From: JANQJA01 sp040880285
Lineage (GTDB): Bacteria > Pseudomonadota > Gammaproteobacteria > Pseudomonadales > Azotimanducaceae
Length of the DNA stretch: 64,000 nt
Assembly (NCBI GenBank): GCA_040880285.1
Contig: JBBDIT010000055.1
Coordinates: 62,001 to 126,000 of the forward strand
Direction: 5' to 3'
Part shown: piece by piece, positions 17,677-27,787 of the stretch
How the letters are laid out: each line of letters opens with the position of its first letter
Numbering within the stretch: the stretch's first letter is position 1
The notes under the pieces: model-generated
Databases searched by the model: none
What the model saw: only the letters and a program-made list of their open reading frames with translations
What the model was told of the DNA's origin: nothing
Position numbers and translations under genes: made by a program

Positions 17677-19362
17677 TTGGATTTTCAGCGCATCTTTATC
17701 CTCTTAGGTCTTGCCGTGACGTCCTACATGCTGGTATTGGCCTGGAATGAAGATTATGGGCAAAAGCCCGTCCCTGATGAACCTGTCGAACAGGTCAGCA
17801 GTCAGGAGACGCCAGCGGTACCAACAGCGCCTGTTGAACTCACTGCCGATGAAATTCCTGACGCGTCGGACCTTGAACTTCAAAGACCAACACCAACAGC
17901 AAGTGAATCATTCCCTTCTATTACGCCAACGAAAGATGACGGCCGATCAGTTTCTGTGAAAACCGATGTCCTTGAAGTCACCATTGATCGGCGTGGTGGT
18001 GATATTAAGCGTGTCAACCTGCCAGCCTACCCCGAACGGATCAACACGCCCGACGTTCCGTTTCCGCTGATAGACTCCAGAAATAACTATGCCGCACAAA
18101 GTGGATTGATTGGGACTGATGGGACAGATACTTCTGCCGGCAGGCCATTGTTTGAAACAATGCAATCATCTTATGAGTTGACCGGCGAATCCCTGAGTGT
18201 GGATTTGCGATTCGTGTCGGAAGATGGCGTCGTTATCACCAAGCGATTCACATTCAAGCGTGGTGACTACCTCATCGATGTCGAATACATCATCGATAAT
18301 CCACGGGATACGCCCTGGTCCGCCGCCATGTTTGGACAGATTAAACGTGATAGCCAGAAGCCGGCATTCTCTGACGAGAACAGCATGGGGCTCGCCCCTT
18401 ATGTAGGTGGTGCGACATTTGTTCCAGGATCACCGTACACTAAATTGACCTTTGATGATATTGCCGAGGAACCATACAAACAAGCCATTGAAGGCGGCTA
18501 TGTTGCGATGGTGCAGCACTATTTCCTTTCCGCCTGGGTACCTTCGGTGGAGCATACTCACACTTACCGGGCGCGAAAGCTGGCCAACCAGGACACGTAT
18601 CTTTTCGAATTTACGACGCCCGTTATGAGGGTACCAGCCGGCGAGACGGGGACAATTGGCGCGGCATTTTATGCGGGTCCAAAAGACCAGTACCGACTCA
18701 AGAACATCGCCAAAGGCCTTGATCTCACCGTGGACTATGGCTTCCTCTGGTGGCTGGCTCAGCCACTATTTGACTTGCTGTTCTTGATCCATGGTTTTGT
18801 CGGTAATTGGGGTGTCGCCATTATCTTGTTAACGATTATCGTCAAAACTGTGCTGTATCCCTTATCGGCGGCTAGCTTCCGCTCTATGGCGAAGATGCGC
18901 AAATTACAGCCGGAGATGCAAAGGCTAAAAGAACGCTACGGCGATGACCGCCAACAGTTTTCACAGGCGATGATGGAACTTTACAAAAAAGAGGGGGCCA
19001 ATCCACTGGGTGGCTGTTTTCCGATTCTTTTGCAGATGCCGGTGTTCCTTGCCTTGTATTGGACATTGCTTGAAAGCGTCGAACTGCGGCAAGCACCCTT
19101 TATGCTCTGGATCCACGATCTCTCGGATATGGACCCTTATTTCGTGTTGCCGATCTTGATGGGTATATCCATGTACTTGACCCAGCTCATGCAGCCGGAA
19201 CCACCCGACCCTATGCAGGCAAAGATTTTTAAATTGATGCCAATCATGTTCACTTTCTTCTTCCTGTGGTTCCCGTCAGGTCTTGTGCTTTACTGGCTGG
19301 TTAATAATATTCTCTCGATCATGCAGCAGTACTACGTCAAGCGTCAGATCGAGAAGGCCTAG
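17677..19362 (+). CDS. yidC: Membrane protein insertase YidC
   Basis: A 561-residue Oxa1-superfamily insertase. The N-terminal TM segment (residues about 4-22), a large periplasmic beta-sandwich domain (about 60-335), and five C-terminal TM segments with GGCFPILLQMPVFLALYW are present. The start is TTG at 17677, giving MDFQRIF as in the family, with GGGAG upstream. YidC inserts membrane proteins, including the F0 c subunit encoded further along. Confidence 0.96.
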   Translation: MDFQRIFILLGLAVTSYMLVLAWNEDYGQKPVPDEPVEQVSSQETPAVPTAPVELTADEIPDASDLELQRPTPTASESFPSITPTKDDGRSVSVKTDVLEVTIDRRGGDIKRVNLPAYPERINTPDVPFPLIDSRNNYAAQSGLIGTDGTDTSAGRPLFETMQSSYELTGESLSVDLRFVSEDGVVITKRFTFKRGDYLIDVEYIIDNPRDTPWSAAMFGQIKRDSQKPAFSDENSMGLAPYVGGATFVPGSPYTKLTFDDIAEEPYKQAIEGGYVAMVQHYFLSAWVPSVEHTHTYRARKLANQDTYLFEFTTPVMRVPAGETGTIGAAFYAGPKDQYRLKNIAKGLDLTVDYGFLWWLAQPLFDLLFLIHGFVGNWGVAIILLTIIVKTVLYPLSAASFRSMAKMRKLQPEMQRLKERYGDDRQQFSQAMMELYKKEGANPLGGCFPILLQMPVFLALYWTLLESVELRQAPFMLWIHDLSDMDPYFVLPILMGISMYLTQLMQPEPPDPMQAKIFKLMPIMFTFFFLWFPSGLVLYWLVNNILSIMQQYYVKRQIEKA

Positions 19363-19370
19363 GCAAGCCC

Positions 19371-20711
19371 GTGACTGACACTATTGTCGCGATCGCAACG
19401 CCTGCGGGTCGCGGCGGCGTTGGGGTGGTCCGGGTTTCCGGCAAGAACGTGGGCCAGATAGCCGCTGCTGTTGTCGGGCGTCTACCGCAACCACGATATG
19501 CAACCCTTTGCACATTTACCGATCATGATGGTTCGGTTATCGACAGTGGTATCGCGCTCTATTTTCCTGCGCCCCGTTCGTTCACGGGCGAGGATGTGCT
19601 TGAATTGCAGGGCCACGGCGGCCCGGTTGTACTCGATTTGCTACTTAAAAGAGTCGTTAGCTGTGGTGCCAGAATCGCCAGGCCTGGGGAGTTCTCCGAA
19701 CGTGCCTTTTTGAATGACAAGATTGACTTGTCCCAGGCGGAAGCAATAGCGGATCTGATAGATAGTGTTAGCCAACAAGCAGCTAGAGGGGCGATCCGTT
19801 CTCTGCAAGGTGAATTTTCAAAAAGAATTTCTCACTTGAGTGAACTCATCGTCAATCTTCGAATGTATATAGAAGCGGCGATTGACTTCCCGGAAGAAGA
19901 AATAGACTTCCTGGCAGATGAAAAAATCGTACAGTCGTTGGCAGAGATCAGGGAAGCGTTGCAGGAAACAAAAAAACAGGCAGGCCAAGGTGCACTGTTG
20001 CGAGAAGGCATCAGTCTTGTGATTGCCGGGAGGCCCAACGCCGGGAAGTCCAGCCTGATGAATTGTCTCACGGGCAAGGACTCATCCATTGTGACGAGGG
20101 TACCAGGTACAACCCGGGATGTTGTCAGTGAATACATTCACATCGATGGCATTCCATTAAAGCTGGTGGACACGGCAGGCATCCGCGTCACTGATGATGA
20201 AGTTGAAATCGAAGGAGTTAAACGAGCCCTGGCCGAGGCTGGCAGTGCCGATCAGGTGCTTTTGGTTATCGATCTTGTGGAACACGAGAACGACTGGCGA
20301 AAACAGGTCGACGAACTCACGGATGAGCTCAGTAAGCATCCAGGCATTACGGTAGTTCTTAATAAATCCGATCTTGTCCCCGGCGTGACCGCATCGATGG
20401 ATGATGTGATCCTGGTGTCTGCCAAAACCGGTCGTGGCATTGATGAATTGAAGTCACACATCAAGTCGCTGGCCGGATTTGACGGTAGTGGGGAAGGCGC
20501 GTTTATCGCCCGCAGAAGGCATCTCGATGCGCTCGACCGGGCGCTTATACATCTGAGCGAGGGCGCGCGGCAGTTGGACGAGCGACGGGCCGGTGAACTC
20601 CTGGCTGAAGAATTGCGTTTGTGCCACGAGGCACTGACTGAAATCACCGGCGAATTTTCGAGCGATGACCTGCTGGGAAAGATTTTCTCCAGCTTTTGCA
20701 TCGGTAAATAG
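19371..20711 (+). CDS. mnmE: tRNA uridine-5-carboxymethylaminomethyl GTPase MnmE
   Basis: A 446-residue GTPase that, with MnmG, modifies the wobble uridine of tRNA. The N-terminal formyl-THF-binding domain (TPAGRGGVGVVRVSG) is followed by G1 GRPNAGKSS, the DTAGI motif and NKSD, ending in the conserved CIGK with its reactive Cys. The start is GTG, 8 bases after the yidC stop. Confidence 0.97.
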   Translation: MTDTIVAIATPAGRGGVGVVRVSGKNVGQIAAAVVGRLPQPRYATLCTFTDHDGSVIDSGIALYFPAPRSFTGEDVLELQGHGGPVVLDLLLKRVVSCGARIARPGEFSERAFLNDKIDLSQAEAIADLIDSVSQQAARGAIRSLQGEFSKRISHLSELIVNLRMYIEAAIDFPEEEIDFLADEKIVQSLAEIREALQETKKQAGQGALLREGISLVIAGRPNAGKSSLMNCLTGKDSSIVTRVPGTTRDVVSEYIHIDGIPLKLVDTAGIRVTDDEVEIEGVKRALAEAGSADQVLLVIDLVEHENDWRKQVDELTDELSKHPGITVVLNKSDLVPGVTASMDDVILVSAKTGRGIDELKSHIKSLAGFDGSGEGAFIARRRHLDALDRALIHLSEGARQLDERRAGELLAEELRLCHEALTEITGEFSSDDLLGKIFSSFCIGK

Positions 20712-20799
20712 CGCAGCCGGACCATGGACAAGTGCGCGTTCGTGCGTATACTTGCCGGTCCTTGAAGGCGGCGCTTGATCGGATCAAGATGACACTCCT

Positions 20800-22674
20800 A
20801 TGGACTATCCAGGTAAATTTGATGTGATTGTAATCGGTGGCGGCCATGCCGGCACCGAGGCTGCGCTCGCGTCTGCGCGCATGGGTTGTCGAACTTTATT
20901 GCTTACACAGAATATTGAAACCCTGGGCCAGATGTCCTGCAATCCTGCCATCGGCGGCATTGGCAAGAGTCATCTGGTCAAGGAAATCGACGCCCTCGGT
21001 GGTGCCATGGCGCTGGCTGCTGACCAGGCGGGGATCCATTTTCGTATCCTGAATGCCCGTAAAGGTCCGGCGGTACGCGCAACCCGGGCACAGGCAGACC
21101 GTGCCCTGTATAAACAGGCGATCCGCAGCATCCTGGAAAACCAGCCCAACCTGCAGATTTTTCAGCAATCAGCCGAAGACCTCATCGTTGAAGGCGAGCG
21201 GGTGACAGGGGTTGAAACAGGCCTCGGCCTGAAATTTTACGGGCACGCCGTGGTGCTGACAGTCGGAACCTTTCTTGGCGGCATTATTCATGTGGGGATG
21301 GACAAGTCCCGGGGCGGCCGGGCGGGCGATGCGCCGTCCAACCAGCTGGCAGCAAGATTGAGGGAATTACCGTTCAATGTGGGCCGCCTGAAAACCGGGA
21401 CACCACCACGAATTGATGGCAAAACCGTCGATTTTTCCGAACTTACGCCGCAGTTTGGCGACGAACCACGACCGGTCATGTCGTATCTGGGCTCCCGGGC
21501 GATGCATCCAACCCAGGTACCCTGCTACATCACTCACACGAACGAAATGACACACGAAATAATCCGCGCCGGCCTTGATCGTTCACCGCTTTATACCGGT
21601 GAAATCGATGGCGTGGGACCGCGCTATTGTCCATCCATTGAGGATAAAGTGGTTCGGTTTGCCGACAGGAACAGTCACCAGATCTTCATCGAGCCGGAAG
21701 GCCTGACCACCCGTGAGCTTTATCCCAACGGGATTTCCACCAGCTTGCCGTTTGACGTCCAGATCAACCTGGTCCGCAGTATCAAGGGCTTTGAGAGTGC
21801 CGAAATCACTCGCCCGGGTTATGCCATCGAATATGATTTTTTTGAACCCACGGGTCTGAAGGCCTCCCTGGAAACCAAATTGCTGGGCGGGCTGTTTTTT
21901 GCCGGCCAGATCAACGGCACAACCGGTTACGAGGAAGCCGCCGCACAGGGCCTGATCGCCGGGATCAATGCGGCACAACTGGCGTTGGGGCGAGATCCCT
22001 ATTGTCCGGCACGGAATGAGGCGTATATCGGAGTGTTGGTTGATGACCTTATCACCATGGGGACCAAAGAGCCTTACCGCATGTTCACCAGTCGGGCCGA
22101 ATATCGATTGATCCTGCGGCAGGACAATGCAGATCGCAGATTGACGGAAACCGGCCGTAAGTTGGGCCTCGTTGATGAGGCGCGCTGGGCCAGGTATTGC
22201 GAAAAAAGGGACCTGATTGACGCGCGCAAGACAAAGCTGGGGGCTCACTGGTGCCAGCCAGGTAACCCGAAGCTTGATGCGGTGATGGGACAAGGACTCG
22301 CCCGGGAATACAACCTCGCCGAGCTGCTCAGGCGGCCGAATATTGAAATCGGGAAACTGCTCGAAGCGGTTCAGCTTGAGTGGCAAGACGAGGAGGTCAA
22401 TGAGCAACTCGAGATTGACCTCAAGTACGAGGGCTATATCGCCCGACAGCAGCATGAAATCGAGCGGGTAAAATCCCAGCATGGCGTTGCGATTCCTGGC
22501 GACATTGATTTCATCGGGATCAGTGGCCTATCTCATGAAGTCCGCCAGAAGCTGGATCAGGTGCGACCTCAAACCATTGGCCAGGCCAGTCGTATACCAG
22601 GCGTCACGCCAGCGGCAGTATCCCTGCTGCTGGTGCACCTCAAAAAATCGGGTCATATTCGAAAGTCTGCATGA
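20800..22674 (+). CDS. mnmG: tRNA uridine-5-carboxymethylaminomethyl modification enzyme MnmG (GidA)
   Basis: A 624-residue FAD-binding partner of MnmE. The FAD motif GGGHAGTEAA is near residue 12. Family blocks such as SCNPAIGGIGKSHLVKE and RPGYAIEYDF, and the C-terminal helical domain that contacts MnmE and tRNA, are all present. It precedes rsmG by 10 bases. Confidence 0.97.
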   Translation: MDYPGKFDVIVIGGGHAGTEAALASARMGCRTLLLTQNIETLGQMSCNPAIGGIGKSHLVKEIDALGGAMALAADQAGIHFRILNARKGPAVRATRAQADRALYKQAIRSILENQPNLQIFQQSAEDLIVEGERVTGVETGLGLKFYGHAVVLTVGTFLGGIIHVGMDKSRGGRAGDAPSNQLAARLRELPFNVGRLKTGTPPRIDGKTVDFSELTPQFGDEPRPVMSYLGSRAMHPTQVPCYITHTNEMTHEIIRAGLDRSPLYTGEIDGVGPRYCPSIEDKVVRFADRNSHQIFIEPEGLTTRELYPNGISTSLPFDVQINLVRSIKGFESAEITRPGYAIEYDFFEPTGLKASLETKLLGGLFFAGQINGTTGYEEAAAQGLIAGINAAQLALGRDPYCPARNEAYIGVLVDDLITMGTKEPYRMFTSRAEYRLILRQDNADRRLTETGRKLGLVDEARWARYCEKRDLIDARKTKLGAHWCQPGNPKLDAVMGQGLAREYNLAELLRRPNIEIGKLLEAVQLEWQDEEVNEQLEIDLKYEGYIARQQHEIERVKSQHGVAIPGDIDFIGISGLSHEVRQKLDQVRPQTIGQASRIPGVTPAAVSLLLVHLKKSGHIRKSA

Positions 22675-22684
22675 GCGTTTCCCG

Positions 22685-23329
22685 ATGACCCGCCCTGCCG
22701 CGCTTGCGCGCGGCCTTGAATCGTTGGGCCTGCCATGCGGGGATGAGCTGGTGAGCAGGTTACTTGCGTACCTGGTTGAACTCGAAAAGTGGAACAAGGT
22801 ATACAATCTGACCGGGATTCCCGTGGCAGACTGGATCTCCCGGTTATTGCTGGACTCTCTTGCCATCGCACCCTGGGTAAAAGGCCAGGCTATTCTTGAT
22901 GTGGGTACAGGTAATGGGTTGCCCGGCCTGCCGCTTGCGCTGTTATTTCCTGACAAAGAGGTTACGTTATTGGACAGTAACGGCAAGAAAACCCGGTTTC
23001 TCGAGCAGGTTCGCATCCAGCAGCAGCTGGCTAACGTCACGGTGGTGCAGGCTCGTGCGGAAGCCTTCACAGGCCAGTTTGATATAGTGACCTGTCGTGC
23101 CCTGGCGTCACTTGCGGACATCAGTGCGTTAACGGCACACTTGCTGCGCCCGGCTGGCAAGGTCCTTGCCATGAAAGGCGAACTCGACCGGACAGAGTTG
23201 GCGCAGGATCTATCTCCGCTGACTATCGAGAAGACGGTAGCGCTTGAGGTACCGGGTATTTCGACAGCGCGGCATCTGGTCATTATGGGTCACGGCAAAC
23301 ATCATCGGGGGGCTGAAGGTTGGCAATAG
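22685..23329 (+). CDS. rsmG: 16S rRNA (guanine-527-N7)-methyltransferase RsmG (GidB)
   Basis: A 214-residue methyltransferase with AdoMet motif LDVGTGNGLPGLPLA. The ATG at 22685 gives the family N-terminus and length. The longer open frame starting at 22481 lies inside mnmG and is not conserved. The 3' end overlaps the TTG start of parA by 10 bases. Confidence 0.95.
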   Translation: MTRPAALARGLESLGLPCGDELVSRLLAYLVELEKWNKVYNLTGIPVADWISRLLLDSLAIAPWVKGQAILDVGTGNGLPGLPLALLFPDKEVTLLDSNGKKTRFLEQVRIQQQLANVTVVQARAEAFTGQFDIVTCRALASLADISALTAHLLRPAGKVLAMKGELDRTELAQDLSPLTIEKTVALEVPGISTARHLVIMGHGKHHRGAEGWQ

Positions 23330-24141
23330 TATTAGCGGTGACCAACCAGAAAGGCGGTGTCGGGAAAACTACCACCAGCGTCAATCTGGCGGCGTCTCTT
23401 GCCGCGATGCGCAGGACTGTGCTGTTAATTGATCTCGATCCCCAGGGCAACGCAACCATGGGCAGTGGCGTCGATAAGGCAGAACTCGAGAGTTCAGTCT
23501 ATGACGTACTATGCGATGGCATGTCGGTGGTCGATGCCATCGTTGAAGCAGAGTCCGCCGGTTACGAATTGTTGGGATCAAATGTGGATCTGACCGGTGC
23601 CGAACTGGAGCTGATGGATCTCGAACGGCGGGAGTTTCGCCTGGCGGAGGCCCTTTCCGCCGTGAGGGATCGATATGACTTTATCGTCATCGATTGTCCA
23701 CCTTCGCTGACGTTATTGACGATCAACGGACTGGTAGCAGCCGATGCGGTCATCATTCCGATGCAATGTGAATACTACGCGCTTGAAGGCTTATCGGCGC
23801 TGGTCAATACCATTTCGAGGATTACCGGTCACTTGAACCCTGACCTCAAGATTGAAGGTATTGTTCGCACCATGTTTGATCCGAGGAACAGCCTGACGAT
23901 TGATGTGTCGCGCCAATTACTGGATCATTTCGGGGACCGGGTATTTCGCACCGTGGTGCCGCGGAATGTTCGCCTGGCGGAAGCGCCGAGTTATGGGTTA
24001 CCGGTTTTGTATTATGATAGGCAGTCGCGTGGCGCCAGGGCCTACCTGGCGCTGGCAAGTGAATTGATTCGGCGCTACGAAGAACGGGGCTGGCTGTCGA
24101 CCGCATCGGATGCCTCGGATGCGTCTGGAGAACAAGCATAA
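23320..24141 (+). CDS. parA: Chromosome partitioning ATPase ParA
   Basis: A 273-residue deviant-Walker ATPase (KGGVGKTTT near residue 11; DLDPQGNATMG following; VIDCPPSL). It forms gradients on the nucleoid to move ParB-parS complexes. The start is TTG at 23320, preceded by GAAGG, because the family start MAIVLAVTNQKGG maps there. The TAA stop overlaps the parB ATG (TAATG). Its target parS sites lie in recF about 11-12 kb away. Confidence 0.97.
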   Translation: MAIVLAVTNQKGGVGKTTTSVNLAASLAAMRRTVLLIDLDPQGNATMGSGVDKAELESSVYDVLCDGMSVVDAIVEAESAGYELLGSNVDLTGAELELMDLERREFRLAEALSAVRDRYDFIVIDCPPSLTLLTINGLVAADAVIIPMQCEYYALEGLSALVNTISRITGHLNPDLKIEGIVRTMFDPRNSLTIDVSRQLLDHFGDRVFRTVVPRNVRLAEAPSYGLPVLYYDRQSRGARAYLALASELIRRYEERGWLSTASDASDASGEQA

Positions 24142-25019
24142 TGGTTGCAAAGAAGAGAGGGCTGGGACGCGGGCTGGACGCCCTGTTGGGTGCCGAGTCC
24201 AGACCCGGCGCAGGTAACACAGGGCTCGAGGGTGGTCAGCAGGCGTTAAGGGAGATCCCGGTTGAGTGGATTCGCCCGGGCAAATACCAGCCTCGCCAGC
24301 TCATGAACCAGCAGGGCCTTGAGGAACTGGCGGCCTCAATCAAGGCGCAAGGCGTAATGCAACCCATTGTATTGCGCAGCGTCGGCGACAAACGCTACGA
24401 AATCATTGCCGGCGAACGCCGCTGGCGAGCGACCCAGCTCGCCGGGCTGGACAAGATTCCAGCGGTTATAAGAGATGTCAATGATGAAGCAGCGGTGGCC
24501 ATGTCGCTTATCGAGAATATCCAGCGGGAAGATTTAAACCCCATGGAAGAGGCGCTGGCATTGCAGCGCCTGATTGAGGAATTCGACCTGACCCACCAGC
24601 AAGTGGCCGAGGCGGTGGGAAAAAGCCGGACCGCAGTCACCAATTTCCTGCGCCTGATCAATTTGTCAGCGCCGGTCGCGCAGCTGCTGGCGCAAGGGGA
24701 AATTGAAATGGGCCATGCGCGTGCACTTTTGACCCTGGGTGACGACAACCAGGCCCTGGCCGCCAGGGAAATTGTCGCCAAAAGCCTCAGTGTCCGCCAG
24801 ACCGAGGCAATGGTGCGTAAGTGGTCGGCACCGAAGAAAAAACCATCCTCCCGGGTGGTGGACGCGGACACGCGCCAATTGGAGCGGGCGCTGTCTAACA
24901 AGCTTGGCCAGCCGGTGGCACTCAAACACTCGGCCAGGGGTAAAGGCAAGGTCATTATCGACTACAACAGCCTCGATGAGCTGGACGGTATTTTGCGCCA
25001 CTTTGGCGAGTTGGAATAA
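24141..25019 (+). CDS. parB: Chromosome partitioning protein ParB
   Basis: A 292-residue ParB clamp protein. The CTP-binding region includes GERRWRA and ENIQREDLNP. The helix-turn-helix that reads parS (HQQVAEAVGKSRTAV) is near residue 155, followed by a C-terminal dimerisation domain. It starts inside the parA stop. It should bind the two parS palindromes seen in recF. Confidence 0.97.
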   Translation: MVAKKRGLGRGLDALLGAESRPGAGNTGLEGGQQALREIPVEWIRPGKYQPRQLMNQQGLEELAASIKAQGVMQPIVLRSVGDKRYEIIAGERRWRATQLAGLDKIPAVIRDVNDEAAVAMSLIENIQREDLNPMEEALALQRLIEEFDLTHQQVAEAVGKSRTAVTNFLRLINLSAPVAQLLAQGEIEMGHARALLTLGDDNQALAAREIVAKSLSVRQTEAMVRKWSAPKKKPSSRVVDADTRQLERALSNKLGQPVALKHSARGKGKVIIDYNSLDELDGILRHFGELE

Positions 25020-25064
25020 TCCCTGTCAGGCCAGCGAGAAGCCCGAAATTTCAGCGGTTCCAAG

Positions 25065-25093
25065 TTGATCGACCAGAGCGAAATCTCTATACT
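25065..25093 (+). promoter_or_regulatory. Sigma-70 promoter of the ATP synthase operon
   Basis: TTGATC (25065-25070), 17-base spacer, TATACT (25088-25093), 38 bases before the atpI start. Confidence 0.7.
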
Positions 25094-25131
25094 CTCGGTC
25101 CGCGACGAACTGGGGCAATCAGGCGAAACGA

Positions 25132-25548
25132 ATGGGATTCTCCTTGGCCCGAAAGGACGTCGATGAAAAGAGCAGCAGGCTAGACGGACGACTAATCGAC
25201 GTCAGCGTACCTGCCTACCGAATAGTCAGAGCGCAGTTTGTAGCGACGTTCCTTACATCTGCATTGTGTTTGATGATCGACTGGGTAGCTGCCTATTCTG
25301 CTTTTCTAGGTGGTTTGACCTGTGCACTGCCCAGCGCATTTATGGCGTGGCGGTTCATAAGGGAAGTAGCGGATCCAGGCACTGCGTTTGCCAATCTGGT
25401 GCGTGGTGAGGTGGGTAAGCTGCTGATGACGATGACGATGTTTACGGGGATATTTTTGACGGTAGAACCCATCGCACTTCCGTACTTCTTTTTGGCGCTG
25501 GTGCTTGGGTTCTTATGTAATGTTCTAATTCCCCTGTGGGACCAGTGA
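25132..25548 (+). CDS. atpI: ATP synthase subunit I (AtpI)
   Basis: A 138-residue protein with four predicted TM segments in the C-terminal 100 residues and a polar N-terminus. Position ahead of atpB and the hydrophobic pattern identify it. AtpI helps c-ring assembly and is not part of the final enzyme. Sequence conservation in this family is low, so the call depends partly on context. Confidence 0.88.
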   Translation: MGFSLARKDVDEKSSRLDGRLIDVSVPAYRIVRAQFVATFLTSALCLMIDWVAAYSAFLGGLTCALPSAFMAWRFIREVADPGTAFANLVRGEVGKLLMTMTMFTGIFLTVEPIALPYFFLALVLGFLCNVLIPLWDQ

Positions 25549-25577
25549 CGCAATGTTGAGGATAATTTTTTAAGGTC

Positions 25578-26402
25578 ATGGCTGAATCATCCGGCGAATA
25601 TATCCAGCACCACATTACCAATCTGACGTACGGAAAATTTCCCGACGGCACCTGGGGCTTCGCCCACTCGGTAGATGAAGTGAAGCAAATGGGCTTTATG
25701 GCGATCCATGTCGATACCATGTTTTGGTCCATTGTCCTTGGTAGCCTGTTTTGTGGCCTGTTCTATCTGAGTGCCCGGAGAGTAACCGCCGGGGTACCAG
25801 GCGGACTGCAGAATTTTTGTGAAATTACAATCGAGTTTGTCGAAGACAATATCCGCCAGGTGTTCGGTACCCGTCCCAATGTCATCATCGGACCCTTGTC
25901 ACTGACGATCCTTGTCTGGGTGTTCCTGATGAACCTGATGGATCTGGTACCAGTTGATTTTATACCGGCCCTTGCCAGTGCTGCGGGGGTTCACTACTTC
26001 AAGGTCGTACCGACTACAGACCCCAACGCGACCCTGGCTATGTCCGTTGGCGTCTTCTTCCTCGTGCTCTACTACAGCATCAGGATCAATGGCCCAATCA
26101 AGTTTATTACCGGCAAGTTCACGCATCCCATCAATCACTGGGCGGCGGCCCCTTTTAATTTTGTGCTGGAAATGGTGGAGCTTATTTCCAAGCCTTTGTC
26201 ACACGGCTTGCGGCTTTTTGGCAATATGTACGCGGGCGAGATGATTTTTATCCTGATTGCGCTGTTACCTTTCTACGCACAATGGGCCTTGGCATTGCCC
26301 TGGGCGATTTTTCACATCCTGATCATTAGCTTGCAGGCGTTTGTATTCATGATTTTGACAATCGTGTATCTCGCCCAGGCGCATGATTCCGGAGACCATT
26401 AA
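25578..26402 (+). CDS. atpB: ATP synthase F0 subunit a
   Basis: A 274-residue membrane stator subunit forming the proton half-channels. The conserved SHGLRLFGNMYAGE segment contains the essential Arg that faces the c-ring. The C-terminal Q (SLQAFVFM) typical of H+ enzymes is present. It is preceded by AGGATAATTTTTTAAGG, a leader with a usable ribosome site. Confidence 0.97.
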   Translation: MAESSGEYIQHHITNLTYGKFPDGTWGFAHSVDEVKQMGFMAIHVDTMFWSIVLGSLFCGLFYLSARRVTAGVPGGLQNFCEITIEFVEDNIRQVFGTRPNVIIGPLSLTILVWVFLMNLMDLVPVDFIPALASAAGVHYFKVVPTTDPNATLAMSVGVFFLVLYYSIRINGPIKFITGKFTHPINHWAAAPFNFVLEMVELISKPLSHGLRLFGNMYAGEMIFILIALLPFYAQWALALPWAIFHILIISLQAFVFMILTIVYLAQAHDSGDH

Positions 26403-26440
26403 CCAAACGACTTTTTGAAGAGCAACTGCAGGAGTAAGTC

Positions 26441-26668
26441 ATGGAACAATCCCTCATTTTCATCGCTGGTGGCATTCTGATGGGCCTCGGTGCCATCGGC
26501 AGTGGCGTCGGTATCGGCATTCTGGGTGGCAAGTACCTGGAAGGTGTCGCACGCCAACCAGAACTACAGCCCATGCTGATGACCCAGTTATTTATCTCCC
26601 TGGCTTTGGTGGACGCGGTACCTATTATTGCCGTGGGTATTTCTCTCTACATGATTTTTGCGCTTTAA
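26441..26668 (+). CDS. atpE: ATP synthase F0 subunit c
   Basis: A 75-residue hairpin protein: TM1 with the glycine repeat GSGVGIGILGG, polar loop ARQPE, and TM2 with the proton-binding Asp in ALVDAVPII. The ligand set looks like a proton-type rather than Na+-type ring (no Q/E pair in TM1). It has a strong AGGAG site upstream, consistent with high stoichiometry. Confidence 0.98.
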   Translation: MEQSLIFIAGGILMGLGAIGSGVGIGILGGKYLEGVARQPELQPMLMTQLFISLALVDAVPIIAVGISLYMIFAL

Positions 26669-26707
26669 GTCGCATCTATCACGACTACTCCAACTCAGAG
26701 GTGAAGT

Positions 26708-27178
26708 GTGACTATTAACCTAACCATGCTGGGACAGTTGATCTCTTTCATACTGTTCGTATTGTTCTGCATGAAGTTTGTCTGGCCACCGCTGACACAA
26801 ATTATGCGTGAGCGCCAACGAGCATTGGCTGAAGGTCTTGAAAAGGCCGCGGCTGCTGAAAGGCAGCTGGAAGAAGCCAACACTGCAGCCGATGCTGAGC
26901 TCGATGAGGCCAAAAAACAGTCTGCTGAACTGATTGCCCAGGCACGTGGCCGCGCCAATCAAATCGTGGAAGAAGCCAAGGCGCAGGCCAGGGAAGAAGC
27001 TGAACGGATCAGGCAAGGCGCACACGCTGAGATTGACCAGGAGGTGAACCGTGCCCGGGAAGAATTGCGAGTCCGTGTCGGTGAGCTCGCAGTGGAAGGC
27101 GCCGAGAAAATTCTTGAGTCCGAAGTGAACCGGGGCTCGCACCAGGAAATGCTGAACAAGTTGGCAGCACAGCTGTAA
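26708..27178 (+). CDS. atpF: ATP synthase F0 subunit b
   Basis: A 156-residue peripheral-stalk subunit with one N-terminal TM segment followed by a long charged coiled coil (about residues 30-140). The start is GTG at 26708 with GAGGTGA just upstream, giving MTINLTMLGQL, the family N-terminus. Confidence 0.96.
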   Translation: MTINLTMLGQLISFILFVLFCMKFVWPPLTQIMRERQRALAEGLEKAAAAERQLEEANTAADAELDEAKKQSAELIAQARGRANQIVEEAKAQAREEAERIRQGAHAEIDQEVNRAREELRVRVGELAVEGAEKILESEVNRGSHQEMLNKLAAQL

Positions 27179-27190
27179 ACGGAAACTGAT

Positions 27191-27733
27191 ATGGCAGAAG
27201 CAGAACTCACAACGATTGCAAGGCCTTACGCCAGGGCGGCGTTTTCCTACGCCCTGAGCGAATCCGATGGCCTTGCCAAATGGTCTCGAATGCTGGCATT
27301 GCTCGGCGCGGCTGTGGCAGCGGATGTGGTTCGGCGAGCATTGGAAAATCCCAGATTGACCACGGTGCAGGAAGCAAAGTTGCTAACTGATATTGTTGCA
27401 GATGATCTCGACGATGCGGGACGTAACTTTGTCAGTATTTTGGCAGACCACGGCAGATTAGCCTCATTGCCGCGCATAAGTGAGCTCTATGAACAGTTCA
27501 AGGCCCAGTACGAAAAGACGTTGGATGTGGACCTGACCAGTGCGTTCGAAGTTGATCCTGCCGACGAGGACAAACTGGCGCAAGCACTCAAACGACGACT
27601 TCAAAAAGAGGTAAAGATTACGACCCGGGTTGATCGGGGTCTGCTCGGCGGTGTAATTATCCGCACCGAAGACACCGTCATTGATAACTCGGTAAGAGGC
27701 AAGCTGGAAAAACTGTCCCTGGCATTGAGCTAG
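27191..27733 (+). CDS. atpH: ATP synthase F1 subunit delta
   Basis: A 180-residue stalk subunit that joins the b dimer to the top of F1. It opens TTIARPYARAAFSYA and ends with the conserved GGVIIRTEDTVIDNSVRGKL segment. It lies 12 bases after atpF. Confidence 0.96.
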   Translation: MAEAELTTIARPYARAAFSYALSESDGLAKWSRMLALLGAAVAADVVRRALENPRLTTVQEAKLLTDIVADDLDDAGRNFVSILADHGRLASLPRISELYEQFKAQYEKTLDVDLTSAFEVDPADEDKLAQALKRRLQKEVKITTRVDRGLLGGVIIRTEDTVIDNSVRGKLEKLSLALS

Positions 27734-27787
27734 GACGCACCGGTTTTATTAGGTAAAGAATTTTAACCATTCCTTGAGGAACGGAAC

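Noticed and set aside
22481..22684. N-terminal extension of RsmG
   Set aside because: The extension lies within mnmG in another frame and is not conserved. ATG 22685 gives the family start.
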